This document shows, in pieces, positions 1 to 5,097 of a DNA stretch of 5,268 nt. How positions within the stretch are numbered: position 1 is the stretch's first letter; each line of letters begins with the position of its first letter. This stretch comes from an uncultured Clostridia bacterium (GTDB taxonomy: Bacteria; Bacillota; Clostridia; Christensenellales; UBA1242). Position numbers and translations under genes: made by a program. The stretch is from the NCBI GenBank assembly GCA_947589615.1, contig CANQBU010000097.1, positions 1 to 5,268 on the forward strand. Direction: 5' to 3'. The notes beneath the pieces are model-generated. The model was not told the DNA's origin. It ran no database searches and saw only the letters and a list, made by a program, of their open reading frames with translations.

Positions 1-2
1 TG

Positions 3-41
3 ACTGGGCTGGAGAAGATGTGCCTTTGCGACGCAGGATAG
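3..41 (+). CDS. possible C-terminal tail of an upstream gene (5' partial)
   Basis: The frame starting at base 3 is open from the window edge and ends in a TAG at 39-41. It encodes only about twelve residues, ending in CLCDAG. The TAG overlaps the RBS of the next gene, an arrangement typical of adjacent operon genes, and this is the main reason to prefer the frame. The frame starting at base 2 is also open and ends at 74-76; it would overlap the next gene by 23 bases. The third frame has a stop at the first codon. The tail is too short to identify any family. Confidence 0.3.
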   Translation, partial: TGLEKMCLCDAG

Positions 42-45
42 GAGG
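40..45 (+). promoter_or_regulatory. ribosome binding site AGGAGG deciding the start of the 171-residue gene
   Basis: A perfect AGGAGG lies 8 bases before the ATG at 54 but only 2 bases before an in-frame TTG at 48. The ATG at 54 is therefore the credible start. Confidence 0.7.
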
Positions 46-53
46 AATTGAGT

Positions 54-569
54 ATGCCGGTAATTTATATGATTAACAAACAGAATAGCTTATTGAAGGA
101 GCCGTATATATCATTTGATAAAAAGTATAAAATGATTTCTGATAATCTTCATGGAGGTGAAATTGAACTTCCCATAGGAACCGGAAAACAGGGACAGTTT
201 TCTAATGGATTCTACAATTGTGATTACACATATCAGCGTAACATGATAATGAAGTTTAATTTTGTGAAGGTAAATCCTGAGCAGGTAGAGATTAACACTT
301 CCAAAGAGTGTACTTTTGTGCGGTGTACTTATTCGTTCGAATATAATGAATCAGATATGCTTGATTATCATTTGAATCGGTTAAAAGCACTTACTCTTAG
401 AACGGATTATTTTTATATTCCCAAGGTAGAATACTTGGAATTTTCCTATAAAGTGGATAAAGAAATCAATATTTACTTGGATGCTATTGTTGTTGGACAG
501 GAAGATGTGCAACAGGTGTGTCACTGCATGATTAATCAGTTTATTGCTATTTTTAGTCTGGATGATTGA
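54..569 (+). CDS. hypothetical protein, 171 residues, no recognised family
   Basis: I do not recognise this protein. It is soluble-looking, with no signal peptide and no hydrophobic segment long enough to cross a membrane. It is rich in Tyr, Phe, Asn and charged residues. The middle and C-terminal parts alternate polar and hydrophobic residues (for example EFSYKV and INIYLDAIVV), suggesting beta strands, and the last 25 residues could form a helix (VCHCMINQFIAIF). Cysteines are scattered (for example NCDY, KECTFVRC, VCHC) but do not form an obvious zinc site. The start is set by an AGGAGG 8 bases upstream of ATG 54. It ends 30 bases before the metallophosphoesterase and is probably co-transcribed with it. 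Co-location suggests a role in the same process, but the sequence shows no function. Confidence is high that it is a gene and nil for its function. Confidence 0.8.
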   Translation: MPVIYMINKQNSLLKEPYISFDKKYKMISDNLHGGEIELPIGTGKQGQFSNGFYNCDYTYQRNMIMKFNFVKVNPEQVEINTSKECTFVRCTYSFEYNESDMLDYHLNRLKALTLRTDYFYIPKVEYLEFSYKVDKEINIYLDAIVVGQEDVQQVCHCMINQFIAIFSLDD

Positions 570-585
570 TAGATAGTAAAGAGAA

Positions 586-591
586 AGAAGG
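586..591 (+). promoter_or_regulatory. ribosome binding site AGAAGG deciding the metallophosphoesterase start
   Basis: AGAAGG lies 8 bases upstream of the ATG at 600. It runs into the in-frame GTG at 591, so that GTG cannot use it. The gene is therefore taken to start at 600. Another in-frame ATG at 606 is possible but less well spaced and would begin just before the first metal motif. Confidence 0.55.
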
Positions 592-599
592 TGCGGAAA

Positions 600-1220
600 A
601 TGGCGATGTTATTTACTTCAGATTTGCATTTGGGTCATAAGAACATTTTGTTGTCTCGACAACAGTTTGCAAGCATAGATGAACATGATGAGTTTATAAT
701 TCGGCAGTGGAATAAGAAGGTTCACAAGAATGACAATGTGTATATTCTTGGTGATTTAAGTTTTAGAGCAGAACATCCTATTTCTTATTACCTGTCAAGA
801 ATGAAGGGTAAAAAGCATTTGATTGTTGGAAACCACGATAGTTATTGGATGAAAAATGTTGATGAAATGTCTGCATTTTTTGATACGGTAGAGTATCTTA
901 AAACTATAAAGTTTGACAAGAAGCTGATTACTTTATGTCATTATCCGTTGTTAGAGTTTCCTGGAAGTAGGTATATGGAGCAGAAATCATCCTACCTTAT
1001 CCATGGACATATTCATGACACTAAGGATACGGAGGTGTATGGACATATTAAGAAGTATCAGCCCCATGCATTAAATGCAGGAGTAGATATTAATGGATTT
1101 GAACCAGTTACATTTGAGGAATTGAAAGAGAACAATAATTGCTGGTATCAAAGAGGACGAGAAGACAAGGAAAACGAGACTCATAGTATGTTTGATTATT
1201 TCACGGATGGGATGAAATAA
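600..1220 (+). CDS. calcineurin-like metallophosphoesterase, small single-domain form
   Basis: A 206-residue cytoplasmic phosphoesterase. All signature motifs of the calcineurin-like superfamily are in order: DLHLGH at residues 8-13 (Asp8, His10), GDLSF at 51-55 (Asp52), GNHD at 77-80 (Asn78, His79), CHYP at 113-116 (His114) and HGHIH at 135-139 (His136, His138). These supply a complete two-metal centre, so the protein should be active. The short form with GHKNI after the first motif resembles the predicted phosphoesterase group often labelled COG4186, whose members occur in bacteria and phages and mostly lack a known substrate. Substrates in the superfamily include phosphoproteins, cyclic nucleotides, dinucleotides and nucleic acids, so I do not assign one. 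The C-terminal 30 residues are charged and may be a short tail. It sits in the operon between an unknown gene and the M50 protease. The fold call is very secure; the role is unknown. Confidence 0.93.
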   Translation: MAMLFTSDLHLGHKNILLSRQQFASIDEHDEFIIRQWNKKVHKNDNVYILGDLSFRAEHPISYYLSRMKGKKHLIVGNHDSYWMKNVDEMSAFFDTVEYLKTIKFDKKLITLCHYPLLEFPGSRYMEQKSSYLIHGHIHDTKDTEVYGHIKKYQPHALNAGVDINGFEPVTFEELKENNNCWYQRGREDKENETHSMFDYFTDGMK

Positions 1221-1244
1221 GCTGGTTGGTAGGCGAATGTACGG

Positions 1245-1252
1245 AAAGGAGG
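1245..1252 (+). promoter_or_regulatory. ribosome binding site AAAGGAGG deciding the M50 protease start
   Basis: AAAGGAGG lies 5 bases before the ATG at 1258. It lies inside the coding frame of the alternative ATG at 1237, which has no RBS of its own. The ATG at 1258 is therefore chosen, shortening the protein by seven residues. Confidence 0.75.
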
Positions 1253-1257
1253 AAGTG

Positions 1258-2244
1258 ATGAAATACAATATTGATGGGAAGTATCCAATGATGGCAAACT
1301 GGTTACTTGTAAACAAATTAGGCGATGGAATGTATAGTGTTAGGAATATATTAACGGATGAAATATATGAATTGGATAGCCAGACTTATCACTTCCTACG
1401 TAACTTGAACGGAAATAGGAATCCATATAAAGTGGCAAGTAAATTAGGCGTTGATGCAGAAAAAATGATTGACTTCTTTGATGTGAATCTATTAATTAGA
1501 ACTGAAGGGAGAACATTACTTGCCAGTAGTGGAACTATTTTACATACAGTATTTATTCCCATGAAAAAGAAAACAAAAAGTATAATACCCAAATTGTACA
1601 ACTTAGGATTAGGTGTTGGTTTTTTTCCGATGCTTTTGTATGGTTTCTATCGAATTCTATTTACATCCTATAGATTTAATGCAGATTACATGCTCTTAGG
1701 GTATGTCTTTGCAATTGCAATTGGATTGACAATGCATGAGCTATCACATGCGATGGCTTGTCTTTGTTATGGTGGTAATTTTTTTGAAGCTGGAATAACG
1801 TGGCAGAAGTTTTATCCTGGTGCATATGTTTTGATTGATAAATCGGGGATTGATTCAAAACTAAAGAGAGTACAGGTTGATGCAGCAGGAGTAGAAATGA
1901 ACTTGATGCTTACTGGTATATTTCTTGTCTTGAGCACAGTAATTGAAGTGCTGAGTGGATTTTTTCTGTATGCAGCTATGATTAATGGGATATTAGCTGT
2001 ATTTAATCTTGCTTTTATAGATGGTTTGGATGGAAGTTCTGTTGTTGGGGAATTACTCGGGCTACCGGATGGAGTAGACGGGGCAAAAAATCTTCTTAGG
2101 AAGGAATTGAAGCTGAATATCAAAGAAGCATCTGAGAATAAAAAGGTAGCAATCATATCATGTGCCATAATGCTTTTGTATCAGATTTTATTGCCTATAG
2201 TGCTTGTAAATAACATACTCTCGATTATTGGAGGTTTCTTATGA
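1258..2244 (+). CDS. membrane M50 (site-2-protease-like) zinc metallopeptidase with N-terminal PqqD-like domain
   Basis: A 328-residue predicted integral-membrane zinc protease. Residues about 15-85 resemble a PqqD-type peptide-binding winged-helix domain, with the pattern of an ELDSQTYHFLRNLNG segment followed by a predicted helix-turn-helix. A hydrophobic region follows, with likely transmembrane segments near 113-137, 143-165, 211-232, 234-256 and 297-325. The catalytic HELSH is at 160-164 (zinc ligands His160 and His164, base Glu161) inside a membrane helix. A second conserved stretch is AAGVEMN at 209-215. NLAFIDGLDG at 250-259 corresponds to the family's NPxPxxDG region and supplies the third ligand (Asp255 or Asp258). 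All key residues are present. M50 proteins with PqqD-like N-termini are known from RiPP peptide clusters, and YydH of Bacillus subtilis is a comparable M50 protein. Its stop overlaps the next start by 4 bases, implying translational coupling. No precursor peptide is seen nearby, so the substrate is unknown. Confidence 0.88.
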   Translation: MKYNIDGKYPMMANWLLVNKLGDGMYSVRNILTDEIYELDSQTYHFLRNLNGNRNPYKVASKLGVDAEKMIDFFDVNLLIRTEGRTLLASSGTILHTVFIPMKKKTKSIIPKLYNLGLGVGFFPMLLYGFYRILFTSYRFNADYMLLGYVFAIAIGLTMHELSHAMACLCYGGNFFEAGITWQKFYPGAYVLIDKSGIDSKLKRVQVDAAGVEMNLMLTGIFLVLSTVIEVLSGFFLYAAMINGILAVFNLAFIDGLDGSSVVGELLGLPDGVDGAKNLLRKELKLNIKEASENKKVAIISCAIMLLYQILLPIVLVNNILSIIGGFL

Positions 2245-2627
2245 GAAAGGTAAATAGAATAAAATTATATTTGGGAGTAAGCAATATGCTGATGATATCA
2301 GGAATTGTAGCAAAAACGATGTCTTTGTTTTGGCTTATAATACTGATTGTATCTGTATTATTTATAGTAGCGGTTGTTCCCTGGTGCAGGCAGCATGAGA
2401 ATATGTGGTTATTTGTATTAACTGCAATAGGTAGTGTTCCAATTAATATTACCCTGACGCATTATATTTTAGATATAGGGATTTTTGAAACGGATTTTCC
2501 GGTTGTGGGAGTGCTCATAACATCATTAGAAATATATTTGTTATTGTTAGGGATAGAGGAAATTATTATTGGTGTTTTAGGGCGAATGATATGGAAGAGA
2601 CAGAAAACGATGGATGAAGTGGTTTAG
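2241..2627 (+). CDS. small integral membrane protein, about four helices, unknown function
   Basis: A 128-residue, very hydrophobic protein that I cannot assign to a family. Likely membrane segments are near residues 10-26, 29-48, 54-78 and 86-114, with a basic first 10 residues and a basic-to-acidic cytoplasmic tail (MIWKRQKTMDEVV). Glu106 and Glu107 (GIEEIII), in the last hydrophobic stretch, are unusual for a lipid-facing helix and could be functional. The ATG overlaps the protease stop codon in an ATGA junction, and a GGAGG 6 bases upstream lies inside the protease gene. The two proteins are therefore probably made together and may form a membrane complex. It could be a partner, immunity or transport subunit for the protease; this rests on context only. 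Confidence 0.85.
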   Translation: MRKVNRIKLYLGVSNMLMISGIVAKTMSLFWLIILIVSVLFIVAVVPWCRQHENMWLFVLTAIGSVPINITLTHYILDIGIFETDFPVVGVLITSLEIYLLLLGIEEIIIGVLGRMIWKRQKTMDEVV

Positions 2628-2628
2628 C

Positions 2629-2636
2629 AAAGGAGG
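2629..2636 (+). promoter_or_regulatory. ribosome binding site AAAGGAGG deciding the S51 peptidase start
   Basis: AAAGGAGG lies 10 bases before the ATG at 2647 and 4 bases before an in-frame TTG at 2641. The ATG is preferred because of codon strength and because 4 bases is short. The difference is only two residues. Confidence 0.6.
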
Positions 2637-2646
2637 CTGATTGTAT

Positions 2647-3231
2647 ATGAATAACAAATTGATATTAACATCATATGGTCTCACGACTGTAATAGGAAGA
2701 AAGCTGATTGGAAAGGAACTTAAGGGGTGTGATTTGTCCAATAGAAAAATATTTCTATTCCATGAACCGCATTATTCTATAGAAGCAATGCTTGTAGAGT
2801 CGTGTTTGAATCTCGGATTTAAGCAGGACAATATCATCCTGTCGGGTCAGCAAGCGAGTAATCAAGAAGTTTTGGAATGTGATTTCTACTATTGTACAGA
2901 AGGAAATACATTTGAGGTGTTATCCTTGTTGAGAGAAAGAGGATTGGATAGTGTGATTAAGGAAGGATTTAAGAAGGGGAATAAAACATATATTGGTTGT
3001 AGTGCGGGTGCGGCTATTGCTGGTATGAGCATCGAGGAAGTAAAGGACTTTGATAGAAATTATGTAGGGATGGTAAATTTTACAGGGTTAGGTTTGTTTG
3101 ATGGTATTATTATACCCCACTACACGAAGTCGGAGTTGAAGCGTTACATTAGTAATAGTCCCGGTATTGAAGAAAAATATAACATGATTCTCTCTGTATC
3201 CAATGAAAAAAGTTTGGTGTTGGAGGTATAA
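2647..3231 (+). CDS. S51 family serine peptidase, dipeptidase E-like (type 1 glutamine amidotransferase-like fold)
   Basis: A 194-residue soluble protein of the S51 (PepE/cyanophycinase) clan. The N-terminal ILTSYGLTT resembles the first strand of the family. The glycine-type loop EGNTFEVLSLLRERGL (about 85-100) matches the usual GGNTF-x-LL region forming the oxyanion side. The nucleophile elbow GCSAGA (117-122) places Ser119, and IIPHY places His158. Asp134 is a candidate third residue, by analogy with Ser120, Asp135 and His157 of Salmonella PepE (quoted from memory). Characterised PepE enzymes cleave dipeptides starting with Asp and are about 230 residues long, so this is a shorter form and its specificity is not assured. 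The stop lies one base before the ATG of the next gene, so the two are almost certainly co-translated. A peptide-cleaving role would fit with the membrane protease upstream, but that link is inferred. Confidence 0.87.
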   Translation: MNNKLILTSYGLTTVIGRKLIGKELKGCDLSNRKIFLFHEPHYSIEAMLVESCLNLGFKQDNIILSGQQASNQEVLECDFYYCTEGNTFEVLSLLRERGLDSVIKEGFKKGNKTYIGCSAGAAIAGMSIEEVKDFDRNYVGMVNFTGLGLFDGIIIPHYTKSELKRYISNSPGIEEKYNMILSVSNEKSLVLEV

Positions 3232-3232
3232 T

Positions 3233-4111
3233 ATGAGCCAGAATAATAAACTGATTTTTGTGACGCATAACAAGGGAAAAGTAGAATCTGCAAATAAATA
3301 CTTTGAGGGGCATCTGGAATTTCAAACATATGATTACGATTTTAGAGAAATTAGGAGTGAAAGTATTGAAGAGATTGCAATAGCGAAGGTCCTTGAGGCA
3401 TATGAAATGACCAAGCAACCGACAATTGCATTGGATGCAGGTTTTTATGTGGAGAAGTTAAATGGTTTTCCGGGAGTATATGTAAAACATTTTCTTGACA
3501 CTATCGGTATTGCGGGTTTACTTAAGTTATTGCTGGGAGAAGATGAACGAGAGTGTTGCTTTAAGCAATGTTTAGCATATTATGATGGGAATGGTCAGCC
3601 GAAATTGTTTTATGGAGAGCATACAGGCGTTGTCAGTAAAGAAGCAAAGGGGAAATTGAGTAAGCATGATTGGTCAGAATTGAGTTACATATTTATCCCA
3701 GAGGGAAAGGAAGTCGTCTTGGCTGAAATGACAGATGATGAACGAATTGCGCTAGCAAAGGAAAATGAAGAAAATTCTGCATTTAAGCACTTCAAGGAAT
3801 GGTATATAGATTATTTAGCTTCGGAAGAATATTACAAGGAAAAAATGCTGAAATCAAATTGGGAAAAAACATGCAGATTTATCAAGGATAATCGGTTGAT
3901 TATTGACATATCTTTTCAAACATGGATAAAACCAATGAAGCTGATTGACTGTACAGAGGAGTGCATTGTATTTGAATATATTGACGATACACTTTCGGAG
4001 ATACTCAAGGATACGATGAGATATATTCGAAAGCGTTATGAGCAGATTATTCTGAACGCATATAACCATTGTACTGGAGGTAATTTTAAGAAAATTGAAA
4101 TAAGAATATAA
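3233..4111 (+). CDS. fusion: Ham1/ITPase-like nucleotide pyrophosphatase domain plus DnaA domain I-like C-terminus
   Basis: A 292-residue two-domain protein. Residues about 5-195 match the Ham1/RdgB/ITPA fold, which hydrolyses non-canonical purine triphosphates such as ITP and XTP to monophosphates. FVTHNKGKVESANKYF (9-24) is the nucleotide-binding start, and ALDAGFYVEKLNGFPGVYVKHFLDTIG (66-92) is the central motif with catalytic-type Asp68. YIFIPEGKEVVLAEM (152-166) corresponds to the family's GYDPxF...AEM region. Several usual residues differ: the acidic residue before Asp68 is Leu67, GYDP is replaced by ELSY, and the terminal SHR motif is absent. Activity or specificity may therefore be changed. 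Residues about 207-292 look like the DnaA N-terminal domain I: NWEKTCRFI, then SFQTWIKP (227-234), then IRKRYEQIILNAYNHCTGGNFKKIEI. That domain mediates DnaA self-association and helicase or partner binding; the AAA+ and DNA-binding domains of DnaA are absent. ATG 3233 follows GGAGG by 6 bases; an upstream in-frame TTG at 3203 lies inside the previous gene and is rejected. Confidence 0.85.
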   Translation: MSQNNKLIFVTHNKGKVESANKYFEGHLEFQTYDYDFREIRSESIEEIAIAKVLEAYEMTKQPTIALDAGFYVEKLNGFPGVYVKHFLDTIGIAGLLKLLLGEDERECCFKQCLAYYDGNGQPKLFYGEHTGVVSKEAKGKLSKHDWSELSYIFIPEGKEVVLAEMTDDERIALAKENEENSAFKHFKEWYIDYLASEEYYKEKMLKSNWEKTCRFIKDNRLIIDISFQTWIKPMKLIDCTEECIVFEYIDDTLSEILKDTMRYIRKRYEQIILNAYNHCTGGNFKKIEIRI

Positions 4112-4135
4112 GTAATTTTGGAAGGAAGTGATTTT

Positions 4136-4930
4136 ATGAGTGAGGTGATAGTGGATACACATACGCACTATGCACACAGGCGTTTTGATTCAGGACGAGA
4201 TGAAATATTGTGTGGATTAGCAGATAATGATGTAATTGCTGTGATTGAGGGGGCAATTGACTTTGCGAGCAATCAGAAGATGAAATTACTGTGTGATAAG
4301 TATGCGCATGTATTTATGGCAGCAGGTTGTCATCCAAATTGTGTGGAAGAAATGGATGACGAAAAATATCAAGCGATAGTCGAATTGACAAATTATGATA
4401 AGGTGCTTGCCATAGGAGAAACCGGATTAGATTACGCAAGGGATAAAAGCGGAGAACAAATATGTAAGCAGAAAGTATGGTTCAGAAAATTTATTGAGCT
4501 GGCAGTAGAAAAGAAGAAACCATTAGTAATTCATTGTAGAAAAGCTTATGATGAGGCAATCAATATTTTGCAGGAATATAAGTTGGCGGAATGTCCGGGA
4601 GTAATTCATTGTTTCAGTGGAAACTTAGAGCAGGCTAGAAAATTGATGGATATAGGATTCTGTCTAGGAGTTAATGGAATGTTTACGAAAATGGATGAAG
4701 ATGCAGAATTATGTGTGGCTTTGAAAAGTATTCCCTTGGAGAAGATTGTGTTTGAGACAGATTCACCATATTTGATACCAGATGGTGTTGCAGGAAAAAG
4801 AAACACATCAAAAAGCCTTAATGTTATAGTGGAAAAGTTTGCTGAGTTACGAGGTGAATCCCCGGAACATATTCGGGAAGTGGTGTTAAAAAATACGAAA
4901 AGGTTATATCCGGTAGTATTTGCTGGATGA
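4136..4930 (+). CDS. TatD family metal-dependent hydrolase (putative deoxyribonuclease)
   Basis: A 264-residue TIM-barrel amidohydrolase-fold protein of normal TatD length. The metal-site motifs are complete and in order: DTHTH (7-11, His9 and His11), GETGLDY (94-100, Glu95), VIHCR (131-135, His133), IHCFSG (157-162, His158) and ETDSPYL (207-213, Asp209). The C-terminal GKRNTS corresponds to the usual GKRN-x-P stretch with the proline missing, and KNTKRLY near 252-258 is the typical NxxRLF ending. Characterised TatD proteins are 3'-5' exonucleases or DNases acting in DNA repair and DNA degradation, though many paralogues lack a tested substrate. ATG 4136 has AAGGA 9 bases upstream; an earlier TTG at 4118 lacks an RBS. 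It is the last full gene before the terminator. A TatD paralogue inside an accessory-looking operon, not beside rsmA/ksgA or metG, suggests a specialised copy. Confidence 0.94.
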   Translation: MSEVIVDTHTHYAHRRFDSGRDEILCGLADNDVIAVIEGAIDFASNQKMKLLCDKYAHVFMAAGCHPNCVEEMDDEKYQAIVELTNYDKVLAIGETGLDYARDKSGEQICKQKVWFRKFIELAVEKKKPLVIHCRKAYDEAINILQEYKLAECPGVIHCFSGNLEQARKLMDIGFCLGVNGMFTKMDEDAELCVALKSIPLEKIVFETDSPYLIPDGVAGKRNTSKSLNVIVEKFAELRGESPEHIREVVLKNTKRLYPVVFAG

Positions 4931-4945
4931 GATAGGGAGATCGTT

Positions 4946-5002
4946 ATGATAAAGGTGGAGATGACAGGCGAAGGAAAAAACTTCGTCTGTTTCGTTTATT
5001 GA
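4946..5002 (+). CDS. very small ORF, 18 codons, possible remnant or spurious
   Basis: An ATG at 4946, preceded by GGGAG with a 6-base spacer, opens an 18-residue frame ending in TGA at 5000-5002 (N-terminal MIKVEMTGEG). The good RBS is the only support. The frame is covered by the stem-loop assigned here as the operon terminator, which argues for a chance ORF or for the stub of a gene lost downstream of the TatD gene. No resemblance to a known small protein or peptide precursor is seen. Confidence 0.2.
   Translation: MIKVEMTGEGKNFVCFVY
4964..5001 (+). terminator. probable Rho-independent terminator ending the operon
   Basis: A 10-pair stem is formed by ACAGGCGAAG (4964-4973) and CTTCGTCTGT (4981-4990), with one G-T wobble. 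The 7-base loop is GAAAAAA, and the stem is followed by the T-rich stretch TTCGTTTATTG. It lies 33 bases after the TatD stop and before the next promoter, exactly where an operon end is expected. The T-tract is interrupted, so efficiency may be moderate. Confidence 0.65.
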
Positions 5003-5038
5003 TTTAATGAAAAATCTATTTCAAAAAGAAAAAATATG

Positions 5039-5067
5039 TTGAAAAAATGTCACGAAAATTATATAAT
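5039..5067 (+). promoter_or_regulatory. sigma-A type promoter for the antitoxin-like gene
   Basis: The -35 box TTGAAA (5039-5044) and a perfect -10 box TATAAT (5062-5067) are separated by 17 bases. The A-rich stretch at about 5008-5037 could act as an UP element. The expected transcription start is near 5074, giving a leader of about 24 bases. The RBS AAGGAG at 5083-5088 is 9 bases before ATG 5098. Confidence 0.85.
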
Positions 5068-5077
5068 AATCGTGACA
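5048..5077 (+). promoter_or_regulatory. operator-like palindrome overlapping the -10 box
   Basis: Perfect 8-base arms TGTCACGA (5048-5055) and TCGTGACA (5070-5077) flank a core that is itself the 10-base palindrome ATTATATAAT (5058-5067), sharing the same centre. Of the 15 position pairs, 13 are complementary. The site covers the -10 box and the predicted start point, so a bound dimer would block transcription. The likely ligand is the winged-helix protein encoded immediately downstream, acting as an autorepressor; this is inferred from AbiEi-type antitoxins, which repress their own promoters through inverted repeats. Confidence 0.75.
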
Positions 5078-5097
5078 AAAATAAGGAGCGTGGTTTT

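Noticed and set aside
1071..1316. Open frame of 81 codons on the minus strand
   Set aside because: It lies opposite the metallophosphoesterase and protease genes, has no RBS at its start and shows no recognisable protein pattern.
1812..2168. Open frame of 118 codons on the minus strand
   Set aside because: It is fully opposite the M50 protease coding region, whose motifs are clear; the reverse product is low-complexity Ser/Thr/Pro-rich and typical of an antisense shadow.
3854..4177. Open frame of 107 codons on the minus strand
   Set aside because: It is opposite the DnaA_N-like domain and the TatD start, with no RBS and no protein features; the forward frame is well supported.
54..4930. Qat-type anti-phage system, suggested by a TatD protein in an accessory operon
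   Set aside because: Qat systems need an ATPase and a QueC-like protein with the TatD nuclease; neither is present in the window.
4946..5002. The 18-residue ORF as a RiPP precursor for the PqqD-like/M50 protease
   Set aside because: It is too short to hold leader and core, lies within the terminator stem-loop, and shows no precursor-like features.
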